A stretch of DNA of 64,000 bases from an uncultured Oscillospiraceae bacterium (GTDB taxonomy: Bacteria; Bacillota; Clostridia; Oscillospirales; Acutalibacteraceae). The notes under the pieces were generated by a model. The model did not search any database, was not told where the DNA came from, and saw only the letters and a list, made by a program, of their open reading frames with translations. Position numbers and translations under genes: made by a program. Of the stretch, positions 1 through 8,654 are shown in pieces. Where the stretch lies: assembly GCA_900554335.1 (NCBI GenBank), contig USGT01000003.1:62001-126000 (forward strand). Reading direction: 5' to 3'. Within the stretch, counting starts at the first letter, position 1. The number at the start of each line of letters is the position of its first letter.

Positions 1-936
1 GCAGAAAAATATTTATCCCGATGCATAGATTCAATTTTGCGCCAAACGTTTGCTGATTTTGAATTAATTTTGGTTAACGATGGTTCTAGCGATAAAAGCA
101 AAGAAATTTGCGAAAAATATTCGGGAAGCGACCCGCGAATTAAGCTTATTAATCAAAAAAATAGTGGAGTAAGCGCTGCGAGAAACACCGGGCTTGATAA
201 TGCCTCGGGGGAATATATAGGTTTTGTGGATTCCGATGATTTTATAGAAAAAAACATGTATGAAGAGCTTTATAATATTTTGAAAAAAACTGGAGCGGAT
301 ATTTCAGTTTGCGGGATAAAAGATGTTTTCTCGGAAGAAACCGGTAATTTTCAAAAAAGCGAAAATAGAGTTTTGACTTTTGACGTTAAAAGCGCTTTGG
401 AATGCATACTTTCGGGCAAGCTTTTGACTATGTATTCGGTTAACAAACTTTACAAAAGAGAACTTTTTGAAAATCTTAGATATCCTGTGGGGAAAATATA
501 TGAAGACACCGTTTTAAGTGTTCAAATTTTTTCAAAATGTAATAAAATTGCTTATTCTCCTGCTATACTTTATTATTATTTTAGAAATTCAGGAAGCATA
601 ACTTTTCAAAAATTTTCTATGAAAGATATGGACATAATTGATTCGGGAGAGTTTGTTTTTGATTTTGTTAAAAAGTTTTCTCCTAGTCTGGTGAAAGCAG
701 CGCAGTATAGAAGATATTGGTCATATTTATATGTTTTAGATAAAATGATTCTTTGCGGCATGAATAAAAATGATAAAGAGTATTATAAAATTAAAAAATT
801 TATTAAGAGGAATATTTGCAATATTATTTCAAACCCTTATTTTAGCTTAAAACGTAAGCTTGGAGCTCTGATGGTTATCTTTAATGAAGGTTTTTACAAA
901 AAAATGATACTTAAAAATTTTGGTAAAAAAACATAA
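1..936 (+). CDS. Glycosyltransferase family 2 (5' end cut by window)
   Basis: This is an inverting GT-A-fold glycosyltransferase that probably adds a sugar to a lipid-linked surface-polysaccharide precursor at the cytoplasmic membrane face. The reading frame is open from base 1 and encodes YLSRCIDSIL before the first in-frame TTG at 37, so the real start lies upstream. Visible GT2 marks are the nucleotide-sugar motif LILVNDGSSDKS, the NSGVSAARNTGL segment, and FVDSDD, the metal-binding DxD equivalent. The C-terminal 120 residues are basic and less conserved. It is followed after 23 bases by a polymerase, then Wzz-, kinase- and Wzx-like genes, so it belongs to a capsule/exopolysaccharide locus. 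Family certain; acceptor and sugar unknown. Confidence 0.9.
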   Translation, partial: AEKYLSRCIDSILRQTFADFELILVNDGSSDKSKEICEKYSGSDPRIKLINQKNSGVSAARNTGLDNASGEYIGFVDSDDFIEKNMYEELYNILKKTGADISVCGIKDVFSEETGNFQKSENRVLTFDVKSALECILSGKLLTMYSVNKLYKRELFENLRYPVGKIYEDTVLSVQIFSKCNKIAYSPAILYYYFRNSGSITFQKFSMKDMDIIDSGEFVFDFVKKFSPSLVKAAQYRRYWSYLYVLDKMILCGMNKNDKEYYKIKKFIKRNICNIISNPYFSLKRKLGALMVIFNEGFYKKMILKNFGKKT

Positions 937-959
937 TTTCTATAAAAAGAGGATGAGTA

Positions 960-2456
960 ATGAATCAAATTTCAGATTTGAAGCAAACAAACTTGTTTTA
1001 TGAGTTCACGCTCACATGCTTAAGAGTTGTTTCCTTTTTGGTTTATGCTGTTGGGTTTTTAAATGTTTCATACGACACAATGCTCATAGGCGTTTTGATT
1101 CTTTGGGGTTGCAACGTGGCTTACAGCATGAAGAAATCTCGGCTTTTGTTTTTGGTTTTCAATTTAGTTTTGTTTGTTTTTTTGATAAGTCGGCCAACGA
1201 TAGACCTATTTCGCAAAGATATGTGGTGGCAATACAGAAAAGCGGAGAATTTGTTTTCGCTTAGCAGCCTTTATATTTCAATGATTTTCTTGTGGGTTGG
1301 GTATGCTATTGGCGAAAAAATAATTAAAAAGTGCGAAAATAAGCCAAAAAAGATGCACACGCTTTTGAACGTTTCCTTTAAAGAAGGTTTTACTAAAAAC
1401 CTTGAATTTATATCTTTGGCGCTGTTTTACATTAGCGTTTTTTCGCTTTTTGTCGTTGAGCTTGAAAAATTTTTGTATATGCGCGGCAGAAATTACGAAG
1501 AAATATATGTTTCTTTTAGAACTCAGTTGCCGTTTTTCGTTAATGCCATTGCTTCAATGAACAAATATTTCCTTTGTGTGTTTTTGGCCACAATGCCATC
1601 CAAAAGAAAAGCTGTTTTGCCGCTCTTCCTTTATGTTTTTTCGGCAGTTCCTTACTTTTTAATAGGCGCAAGGTTCAAGCTTGTTGTCAATGCGCTTTTC
1701 ATGGTTGTTTATTTCATAATAAGGGAAACGCTGGAAAACAAAAAAACATGGATAGGAAAGTTTGAAAAAATGACTTTTGTAGTTTCAGCGCCGTTGGTTA
1801 TTGCGTTTTTGGGGGCTTACAACTATATTAGAGAAGGCAAAAAAGTGGCTTACAAAGGTTTTTTCGATCTTATAGTTGACTTTTTTTACAAACAAGGCGT
1901 TTCGTTTGAAATTCTAAAAATTGGTTATAAAACTTTGCCAAAAATAAAATATACCGGGTTTGTTAACTACACTTTCGGCGAAATTCTTGACTATTTGATG
2001 CACAGCAATATATCGAGTTTGCTTTTCGGGACGAAAGTTTTTCAAGGCGGCCAAAATAAAACTCTTGGTCTTTACAGCAATCTTTTAGCGCACAGAATGG
2101 CTTACACTGCTGCACCAGGCTGGTTTTTGGAGGGCCATGGTTGGGGTTCTTGCTATTTGCTTGATACTTACGCCGACTGGGGCTATCTGGGGATTATAAT
2201 ATTCAGCATTTTTCTGGGGCTTGTGTTTTCCTCGATGATATATTTCGTGAAGAAAGGAAAATTTTGGTGCACAGTGGTGCTGCTGGCGCTTACAAGCATT
2301 TATTATTGTCCGCGCAGTTGCGCGCTTTCGTGGATTAGCTTCATAGTTTATTTGCAGTTTTATGTTCCGCTGGCTATTTGTTTCGTGGGAGCAGTGCTTT
2401 TAATAAAAAATTACAGTTTGAAAAATCAGTTAGCTTGCAGGCAGCATGAATTTTAG
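960..2456 (+). CDS. O-antigen/capsule polymerase-like membrane protein (Wzy type)
   Basis: A 498-residue polytopic membrane protein with roughly 11-12 hydrophobic segments and one larger extracytoplasmic loop around residues 330-400, the general layout of Wzy/EpsG-like repeat-unit polymerases. The assignment rests on topology, size and location between a GT2 glycosyltransferase and Wzz- and Wzx-like genes; Wzy sequences diverge too much for motif calls. The loop contains an AAPGWFLEGHG segment that could be functional. ATG at 960 follows an AAGAGGATGAG Shine-Dalgarno stretch. Expected role: polymerising undecaprenyl-linked repeat units on the outer face of the membrane. Confidence 0.75.
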   Translation: MNQISDLKQTNLFYEFTLTCLRVVSFLVYAVGFLNVSYDTMLIGVLILWGCNVAYSMKKSRLLFLVFNLVLFVFLISRPTIDLFRKDMWWQYRKAENLFSLSSLYISMIFLWVGYAIGEKIIKKCENKPKKMHTLLNVSFKEGFTKNLEFISLALFYISVFSLFVVELEKFLYMRGRNYEEIYVSFRTQLPFFVNAIASMNKYFLCVFLATMPSKRKAVLPLFLYVFSAVPYFLIGARFKLVVNALFMVVYFIIRETLENKKTWIGKFEKMTFVVSAPLVIAFLGAYNYIREGKKVAYKGFFDLIVDFFYKQGVSFEILKIGYKTLPKIKYTGFVNYTFGEILDYLMHSNISSLLFGTKVFQGGQNKTLGLYSNLLAHRMAYTAAPGWFLEGHGWGSCYLLDTYADWGYLGIIIFSIFLGLVFSSMIYFVKKGKFWCTVVLLALTSIYYCPRSCALSWISFIVYLQFYVPLAICFVGAVLLIKNYSLKNQLACRQHEF

Positions 2457-2512
2457 TTTTTAATAAAGAAAGGTTGTGAACAGAGAGTGCGAAATTCGCA
2501 TATCTCGGAAGT

Positions 2513-3322
2513 ATGTTAGAACATTTTGGATTAAAAGACATTTGGGTAGTAGTTAAGAAAAACAGGAATTTAATCGCAGTGATTTCAGCTTTGTTTTTAA
2601 TTTTGTTTAGTTTCATGACTTACAGCAAACTTAAAAATTCAAATGAAAGCAGCGAAGATGGCGAACCGCTTTATGCTTCTTCTCTTTCTTATTATGTTCA
2701 GCCGAATATTTTAGATGAAAACATCGAAAGCAAAGACGCTGAATTTTACCGCGGATTGCCCAATGATTACGTTGCGCTTTTGAGCACGGATTCTTGCGCA
2801 AGCTATGTTTATGAAAATCTTATCAAAATTTATTCTGAGGAATATTTGAGGAAAAACAGCGATTTTAAACCTCAAAGCCTTGATTCCGTGCAGGTTGTTA
2901 AGGATCTTTATAAAGTTAAAAGATATAAAAACACAATGATTTTTAATGTTTATGCAGTTGCATACAATAAAGATCTTTCGAAATCTATTTTGAATCTTTT
3001 AAGGCAGTATCTTGAAAGTAATGTTGGCCCGAAAGTTAAAGAAGCAAGCTTGGAGCTTTCTGGCGAAGCTGTTAGAGTAGTGGATTCTGCTGAAGATCTC
3101 GGCGCTGATGAAGAAGAAGCAAAAAGCACTGTAAGTTCTTTTTCCGGCAAGAAAAAAATAATGAAAGTTTGCATTAAAAACATAGTCATTCCGATGATTG
3201 GAATTTTAATTCTTTTATTGTTTGCCTTGACTTTTAAAGCATTTTTAAATCCAACTATGAACAGAAAATCAGATTTTGCTATTTATGACGTTCCTGTGAT
3301 AGGTGAAATAAAAGATAGATAA
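2513..3322 (+). CDS. Wzz/CapA-like polysaccharide chain-length regulator
   Basis: A 269-residue protein with two transmembrane segments (about residues 20-38 and 223-245) flanking an external region of about 180 residues, the arrangement of polysaccharide co-polymerase proteins (Wzz, CapA, YveK). The short cytoplasmic tail after TM2 is where CapA-type proteins contact and activate their tyrosine kinase. Here the next gene, 19 bases downstream, is the matching kinase-like protein, but it has lost its nucleotide-binding motifs. The start at 2513 is the only ATG/GTG/TTG between the preceding in-frame stop (2477) and the conserved region, and its ribosome site is weak. Role inferred: setting polymer length with the Wzy-like protein. 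Confidence 0.75.
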   Translation: MLEHFGLKDIWVVVKKNRNLIAVISALFLILFSFMTYSKLKNSNESSEDGEPLYASSLSYYVQPNILDENIESKDAEFYRGLPNDYVALLSTDSCASYVYENLIKIYSEEYLRKNSDFKPQSLDSVQVVKDLYKVKRYKNTMIFNVYAVAYNKDLSKSILNLLRQYLESNVGPKVKEASLELSGEAVRVVDSAEDLGADEEEAKSTVSSFSGKKKIMKVCIKNIVIPMIGILILLLFALTFKAFLNPTMNRKSDFAIYDVPVIGEIKDR

Positions 3323-3341
3323 TTAAAGGAGAGAATACATA

Positions 3342-3839
3342 ATGTTTGGTTTCAAAAAACAGTCTACTTACAGCAAAAAAGAGAGCTACAAAAACATTGC
3401 GAATAATTTGATTTGCGCTTTGAAAGAAGAAAAGAAAAATGTTTTCGCTTTTATTTCTTCCAGCTGTAATCTCGGCGAAATAGTTAGCAGCATTGGGGCA
3501 GAAGCTTCTAAGAAAGTTAAAACGCTGGTTGTGAATGTTTGTTTTGAAGGCGAGCCCAAAAACTCTTTAAATCGTGAAGATGTTAAAGTCATAAACACAA
3601 GCAGCCTTGCAGAAGATTTCGAAAATGACCTTTTGAAATATAAATCCGAGTTTGATTTAATTTTAGTTTCTTTAAACTCAATTCTTACCAAAGCCGAAGC
3701 GCTTGAATATGCAAAAGTTTGCGAAGAAATAATAATTATTGAAAAGTGCACCGAATGTTATTACTCAGATTACGAAAACATGCTTGCCGGCTTCAAAGCA
3801 ATAAACATAACCCCACGAGGAGTTATAACGGTTTGCTAG
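3342..3839 (+). CDS. Degenerate BY-kinase/CpsD-like protein without Walker motifs
   Basis: This 165-residue protein aligns by eye along its length with bacterial tyrosine (BY) kinases such as CpsD/CapB. The helix before the P-loop (ESYKNIANNLICAL), the beta strand leading into it (NVFAFISSS), the strand KTLVVNV, the strand FDLILVS and the final GVITV all fall in the right order. The nucleotide-binding residues are missing: the Walker A GEGK(S/T) position reads CNLGEIVSS (42-50), the Walker A' aspartates read VNVC (64-67), and Walker B reads LILVSLNS (106-113). There is no C-terminal tyrosine cluster. It is probably catalytically dead and may be a structural partner of the upstream CapA-like protein. 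SD AAAGGAGAG precedes ATG 3342. Confidence 0.65.
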   Translation: MFGFKKQSTYSKKESYKNIANNLICALKEEKKNVFAFISSSCNLGEIVSSIGAEASKKVKTLVVNVCFEGEPKNSLNREDVKVINTSSLAEDFENDLLKYKSEFDLILVSLNSILTKAEALEYAKVCEEIIIIEKCTECYYSDYENMLAGFKAINITPRGVITVC

Positions 3840-3868
3840 GCAAATTGTGAGAATCAGAAAGGATAAAT

Positions 3869-5452
3869 ATGAGAACGGAAAATTCAATCAGAAATATTAT
3901 AGTCAGCTGTATATCTTACGGCATTTTGTTTGTTGGCTCATTTGTTACTCGCAAAATTTTCGCGAAAGCTCTTGGGCTTGAATATGTTGGAATTGACGGC
4001 GCTTTCACGAGCATTATTTCTGCGCTTGCAATAGTTGAAATGGGCCTTGGCGTTGGAATAGTTTATAAACTTTATAAACCCATTGCTTGCAAAGATTGGG
4101 CTCAAGTTTCCTCGATTTTGTGCTTTTTGCGCAAGTCGTATGTGATTATCTCACTTACGGTTTTGGGCCTTGGCGCTGCTATTGCTTACTTTGTTGTTCA
4201 GCCAATTAAAGAAGATTTTTCTAAAACTTGGCTTATTCAAATATTTATCCTTTATGTTTTGGATGTTGTTGCTTCTTACTTGTTTTCCCACAAAAGGTCG
4301 ATGTTTATTGCCGACCAAAAAAATTACGTTAATAATTTAATCCATATTTTTGCGCAAGTTTTAATGTTTATTTCTCAAATTGCAGTTCTTAAAGTTTTTT
4401 GTTCGTTCGAAGCTTACATGATTTGCAGAATTGCTTCCAGGCTGGTTGAAAATTTATGGATTTCTTACAGGTTCGATAAAAACTATGGTTTCATAGATTT
4501 AAAAAAGAAAAGCGATTTGCCGGACATAGAAAAGAAAGATCTTTTCAGGAATATAAAAGCAATGCTTCTTCACAAAATTTCGGCTTTTGGAGCAACGGGC
4601 CTTTCGAGCCTTATAATCGTTTATGGCGTTGGTCTTAAAGAAACCGGGGTTTATAATAACTACATGCTTATCGTTACGGCAGTTATGACAATAACAAATG
4701 AAATTTTTAACAGCATTGTTGCGAGTTTTGGAAACCTTTTGAATACTTCTGCGGCTAAAGAAAGGGTTTATAACAATTTTAACGCTCTTTATTTTTTCAA
4801 TTTTTTGATTTATTCTTTTGGAATAAGCGCATTTGTGTGCGTTATAACGCCTTTCATCGAGCTTTGGACAGGCGTTGGCACGGCTTTTGATATTACAACG
4901 GTTCTTTTCATTGCGGCTTACCTTTATATTTACGGCATTCGCCAGTCTTTGACCATGGCGAAAGTTAGCGCCGGAATTTACGACCCGGATAAATATATCT
5001 CGCTAGTTGGCTCGCTTATAACTTTGGTTTGTTCTTATCTTCTTGTTAAACCAATGGGCGTTTCTGGCGTTATGCTTGGGAATATCATCGGAATTTTCTT
5101 GATTCCTTATATTGTTCAGCCGTATCTTGTTTACAGCATGGTGTTTCACAAGAGTTCAAAGCCTTACCATTATAAATTCGCTTTTTACACGTTTCTCACT
5201 GCGATTTATCTTGGAATTTCATATTTCATTTGCAACAATTTAGCGTTTATTCAAAATTTCAAAGAAGGCCTGTCAGGTTTTTTGACAAGATTCCATGTGG
5301 ATTCTCAAAGTGCAGTTTTAATCGCATGTGTTTCAATTAATTTCATCGTTTGCTTGATTATTCCTAATGCTTTAAACATTTTGATTTTCTTTAGAAGCAA
5401 AGAATTTAAAAAATTAGCTTCTTCCGCGAAATCAGTTTTGGTAAGGCATTGA
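3869..5452 (+). CDS. Polysaccharide flippase, Wzx/MOP superfamily
   Basis: A 527-residue integral membrane protein with about 12-14 hydrophobic helices and the N-terminal signature region of polysaccharide transporters (VGSFVTRKIFAKALGLEYVG, split around residues 17-37). It resembles Wzx/RfbX-type MOP exporters, which move lipid-linked repeat units from the inner to the outer leaflet. Its position after polymerase, Wzz-like and kinase-like genes completes a Wzy-dependent assembly set. ATG 3869 follows AGAAAGGAT. Substrate unknown. MurJ-like or teichoic-acid flippases of the same superfamily are alternatives, but the neighbours favour a capsule or exopolysaccharide unit. Confidence 0.85.
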   Translation: MRTENSIRNIIVSCISYGILFVGSFVTRKIFAKALGLEYVGIDGAFTSIISALAIVEMGLGVGIVYKLYKPIACKDWAQVSSILCFLRKSYVIISLTVLGLGAAIAYFVVQPIKEDFSKTWLIQIFILYVLDVVASYLFSHKRSMFIADQKNYVNNLIHIFAQVLMFISQIAVLKVFCSFEAYMICRIASRLVENLWISYRFDKNYGFIDLKKKSDLPDIEKKDLFRNIKAMLLHKISAFGATGLSSLIIVYGVGLKETGVYNNYMLIVTAVMTITNEIFNSIVASFGNLLNTSAAKERVYNNFNALYFFNFLIYSFGISAFVCVITPFIELWTGVGTAFDITTVLFIAAYLYIYGIRQSLTMAKVSAGIYDPDKYISLVGSLITLVCSYLLVKPMGVSGVMLGNIIGIFLIPYIVQPYLVYSMVFHKSSKPYHYKFAFYTFLTAIYLGISYFICNNLAFIQNFKEGLSGFLTRFHVDSQSAVLIACVSINFIVCLIIPNALNILIFFRSKEFKKLASSAKSVLVRH

Positions 5453-5457
5453 CCGAT

Positions 5458-5476
5458 AAAGGGGGAAATATAAATT
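5458..5476 (+). promoter_or_regulatory. Strong Shine-Dalgarno followed by a possible ATT start codon
   Basis: AAAGGGGG at 5458-5465 is a strong ribosome binding site, but no ATG, GTG or TTG lies within reach of it. Eight bases downstream is ATT (5474), which is in frame with the FHA-FtsW gene and directly follows the in-frame stop TAA (5471-5473). The first conventional start, ATG 5528, has no recognisable SD. The 18 extra codons would encode a plausible extension of the N-terminal membrane segment. Confidence 0.45.
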
Positions 5477-5527
5477 TTTAGCTCAGTTATTTCAAACTTT
5501 CTTCAAGTTTATAATATTTTAATTTCA

Positions 5528-7159
5528 ATGACTCTTTATGTTTCGCAGCTTATCATTCCACTTCTTGCGATCATTATTGTTTATGCTGTTTTTGATTCTC
5601 TTTTCAGAAATTTGAGCAAAAGAAGAGTTCTCATTACGCTTTATGACCACCTTAATAAAGAGCATATTCCGATTACTTACTGGGAAAATTCTATTGGCAG
5701 GAACAAACACTGCGATGTTGTTGTGAATAGCCAGGCGGTTTCGAGAGACCATGCGGTTCTTTACAGAAGAGAAGAAGGCTGGATGATCGCCGACACTAAT
5801 TCTAAAGGCGGAGTTTTTCTAAACGGCAGGCAAATTGACGGCGAGAAAAAGGTTTGCGTGAACGACGTTATTAAAATCGGAGGAATGAAATTCACGCTTT
5901 GCAAGGCGCCGAAAAATCAAGCCGGAAATACTTTAAAAGAAACAAATTCAGGTGTTTATCATCCTTTGTTTTTGATGATTTTAGTGATGATATTTCATGC
6001 TCTTGCACTTTTTCAGCTCAGTTTTTACAGCGAAAACTTTAGCGTTAATCACATTGCCGTTTTTGGAATTATTGAAGGAATTTTCTGGTCTTATTATGCC
6101 ATCACTCGTTATGGCCTCCGAAGGGCGAACTTCGAGCTCGAGATTCTTGCGTTTTTCCTTAGCGTTATTGGAATAACGGTTTCTTCTTCGGTTAATATGG
6201 CCGTGGCTTACATGCAAATCGTTGCGCTCACTGCAGGGCTTGTGCTTTATAGTTTGCTTATTTTGTTCATTCAAAACCCTGATTTTGCAACCAAGTGCTG
6301 CCCGTACATAGCTTTGCTTGCAATTTTGTTTTTAGCGGCGAACTTGATTTTTGGTAAGATTAAAAACGGTTCTCAAAACTGGATTATGATAGGTGGGCTA
6401 TCAATTCAGCCCTCGGAGTTCGTTAAAGTTGCGTTTGTTTTCTTTGGAGCTTCGACGCTTCGCTCGCTTCAAACGACCAAGAATTTAACCGAATTTATTT
6501 TGTTTTCTTGCCTTTGCATGGGCGCGCTTTTCCTCATGGGAGATTTCGGAACGGCTTGCATATTTTTCGCGGCATTTATCGTGATTTCTTTCATGCGTTC
6601 GGGAAGTGTTAGAACAGTTTTTTTGATGCTTGCTTCGGCTTTGATAGGCGTTGCGCTTATTTTAAAATTTAAGCCTTATGTTTTAGGAAGATTTTCAGCC
6701 TGGAGGCATGTTTGGCAGCACACTGGAGACGTTGGCTACCAGCAATCGAGAGTTCTTGCTTATTCGGCAAGCGGCGGAATGATTGGAATGGGAATCGGCA
6801 AAGGCTGCCTTAAATATGTTTTTGCTGCTCCGAGCGATTTAGTTTTCGGCGTTCTCTGCGAAGAATGGGGCATGATTTTCGGGTTTACCGTCACGATTTC
6901 TATTGCGCTTATTGCGATTTACGCAAGGCTCGTGAGTGCGAGAAGTAGGTCTGCTTTTTATTCAATTGCGGCGTGCGGTGCAGCTGGAATTATGATTGTT
7001 CAAATGATGATGAACGTTTTTGGCAGCATTGATTTGCTCCCTTTAACGGGCGTTACGCTTCCGTTTGTGAGCCTTGGCGGTTCGAGCCTTGTTTCAATGT
7101 GGGGTTTGCTTGCATTTATAAAGGCTGCGGATGAACGCACTTACGGATTAAAAAAATGA
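5528..7159 (+). CDS. FHA domain fused to FtsW/RodA/SpoVE glycosyltransferase
   Basis: A SEDS-family peptidoglycan glycosyltransferase with an N-terminal regulatory module. Residues 5-27 form a membrane anchor. Residues 35-125 are a forkhead-associated domain with the phosphothreonine-binding pattern IGRNKHCDVVV, SRDH and FLNG. From about residue 145 onward about ten membrane helices carry SEDS motifs including SAFVK-like SEFVKVAFVF, GVGYQQS-like VGYQQSRVLAYS, the EEWG loop and LPFVSLGGSSL. It presumably polymerises glycan strands with the PBP encoded 25 bases downstream, gated through the FHA domain by a Ser/Thr kinase not encoded here. The start is uncertain: ATT 5474 sits behind a far better ribosome site and would give 561 residues. 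Confidence 0.9.
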   Translation: MTLYVSQLIIPLLAIIIVYAVFDSLFRNLSKRRVLITLYDHLNKEHIPITYWENSIGRNKHCDVVVNSQAVSRDHAVLYRREEGWMIADTNSKGGVFLNGRQIDGEKKVCVNDVIKIGGMKFTLCKAPKNQAGNTLKETNSGVYHPLFLMILVMIFHALALFQLSFYSENFSVNHIAVFGIIEGIFWSYYAITRYGLRRANFELEILAFFLSVIGITVSSSVNMAVAYMQIVALTAGLVLYSLLILFIQNPDFATKCCPYIALLAILFLAANLIFGKIKNGSQNWIMIGGLSIQPSEFVKVAFVFFGASTLRSLQTTKNLTEFILFSCLCMGALFLMGDFGTACIFFAAFIVISFMRSGSVRTVFLMLASALIGVALILKFKPYVLGRFSAWRHVWQHTGDVGYQQSRVLAYSASGGMIGMGIGKGCLKYVFAAPSDLVFGVLCEEWGMIFGFTVTISIALIAIYARLVSARSRSAFYSIAACGAAGIMIVQMMMNVFGSIDLLPLTGVTLPFVSLGGSSLVSMWGLLAFIKAADERTYGLKK

Positions 7160-7184
7160 AAATAAAAGGTATAAGGTATTTACT

Positions 7185-8552
7185 ATGAGAAATATGAGAA
7201 TTAGGTCGCTGATGCTTTATTTGATTGTGTGCGCTTTTTTTGCGGGCACTATCTTCTTTTGCTACGAATTCACGACCGAAGGTAAGTCCTGGGTTTTTTC
7301 GAATATAAACCGTCATCTTTCGCAGGGAACTGCTTCTCAAGGCAAAATTTCAGACAGAAACGGGCTTGTTTTAGCTGGGGTCACCGACGGGAAAAGAACT
7401 TACTGTGAAGATAAATCAGTTAGAACTGCGCTTCTTCACACGGTGGGCGATGGCTCAATTTTGATTCCTTCTTCGATTCAAAGCCATTATGCTTCCGAGC
7501 TTTTTGGCTACAATGCAGTGACGGGCCTTGGTGCGCCGGAAGTTATAAGCATGAGCAAGAACATTTCGCTTACTCTTGATGGTTCGGTTTGCGCAAAAGT
7601 TAGCAATGATTTTAAGGGCAAAAAGGGTGCGGCGGTTGCTTACAATTACCTGACTGGCGAGGTTCTTTGCATGGTTAGCTTGCCGACTTATGATATTCTT
7701 GAAAGGCCAAGCGCTGAAGCTTTGAAAAGTGAAAAATACGAAGGAGTTTACTTAAATAGAGTTTTGAACTCTTCTTATACTCCGGGTTCAGTTTTCAAAA
7801 TTTTCACGACGGCTGCCGCGCTTGACTTGATGCCTGACGCCGAAAAGAGAAATTTTTCTTGCGAGAAAGTTAAAATCGTTGATGGCGAGAAAGTAACTTG
7901 CATGAAAAGCCACGGCAAACTCAGCCTTAAAGAGGCGCTGAGCAAATCCTGCGACATTGCTTTTTGCGATATTGCGCTTGAGCTTGGCAAAGATGCGATG
8001 ACTAAAAAAATGAATGAAATGGGCTTTAATAAATCACTTTATTTTGATAATCTGGAAATTTCGAAAAGCGTTTATAATGTAGAAAGCGCAACAAGAGGCG
8101 ATTTGGGTTGGTCGGGAATAGGCCAATACACCAATACTCTTAACCCTATGCACATGGTTAAAATTATGGGTGCGATTGCTAATTCCGGTGTTTGCACCGA
8201 ACCTTACATTGTGAAGTCCATGAGTTTTGGCCAAGATGACAAAGAAGTTAATTTAGAGCCGCCGAAGATAACTTCTTTTTTCAAACCTTCAACGGCCGAC
8301 AAAATCAAAGAGATGATGAGATACACCGTAAAAAGCAACTATGGTGAATCGAAATTCCCAAATATGTGCGCTAAAACGGGCACTGCTGAAATAGGCGAGG
8401 GCAAAACTCCTCACGGATGGATGGTTGGCTTTTCTTATGATAAGTCTTTTCCCGTGGCTTTTGCGGTTGTGGTTGAAAATGGCGATTTCGGAATAAAATC
8501 CGCGGGGCCGATTGTTAGCAACATGATTAAATATCTTCATAAAAATTTTTAA
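7185..8552 (+). CDS. Class B penicillin-binding protein (PbpA/FtsI-like transpeptidase)
   Basis: A 455-residue monofunctional DD-transpeptidase anchored by one N-terminal helix (residues 8-28), with the catalytic domain outside the cell. Active-site motifs: SVFK (S-x-x-K) within TPGSVFKIFT, SCD where family members normally read SxN (SCN) within EALSKSCDIAF, and KTGTAE near the C terminus. The GIGQ segment upstream of NPMHMV is also typical. It directly follows the FHA-FtsW gene, the usual SEDS/bPBP pairing, so it probably crosslinks strands made by that partner. The SxN-to-SxD change is unusual but may be tolerated. ATG 7194 is an alternative start. Confidence 0.9.
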   Translation: MRNMRIRSLMLYLIVCAFFAGTIFFCYEFTTEGKSWVFSNINRHLSQGTASQGKISDRNGLVLAGVTDGKRTYCEDKSVRTALLHTVGDGSILIPSSIQSHYASELFGYNAVTGLGAPEVISMSKNISLTLDGSVCAKVSNDFKGKKGAAVAYNYLTGEVLCMVSLPTYDILERPSAEALKSEKYEGVYLNRVLNSSYTPGSVFKIFTTAAALDLMPDAEKRNFSCEKVKIVDGEKVTCMKSHGKLSLKEALSKSCDIAFCDIALELGKDAMTKKMNEMGFNKSLYFDNLEISKSVYNVESATRGDLGWSGIGQYTNTLNPMHMVKIMGAIANSGVCTEPYIVKSMSFGQDDKEVNLEPPKITSFFKPSTADKIKEMMRYTVKSNYGESKFPNMCAKTGTAEIGEGKTPHGWMVGFSYDKSFPVAFAVVVENGDFGIKSAGPIVSNMIKYLHKNF

Positions 8553-8578
8553 AATAAACAGGAAAATATAAATTTTTC

Positions 8579-8607
8579 TTGACTATATGAGAATTTAGAT
8601 ATAGTAT
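8579..8607 (+). promoter_or_regulatory. SigA-type promoter of the ABC transporter pair
   Basis: TTGACT (8579-8584), a 17-base spacer, then TAGTAT (8602-8607), about 50 bases before the ATG at 8655. It separates the ABC operon from the upstream cell-wall genes. Confidence 0.75.
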
Positions 8608-8654
8608 TATAGTGTAGAAAATACAAAAATAACTAAATATATAGGAGGAAGTTT

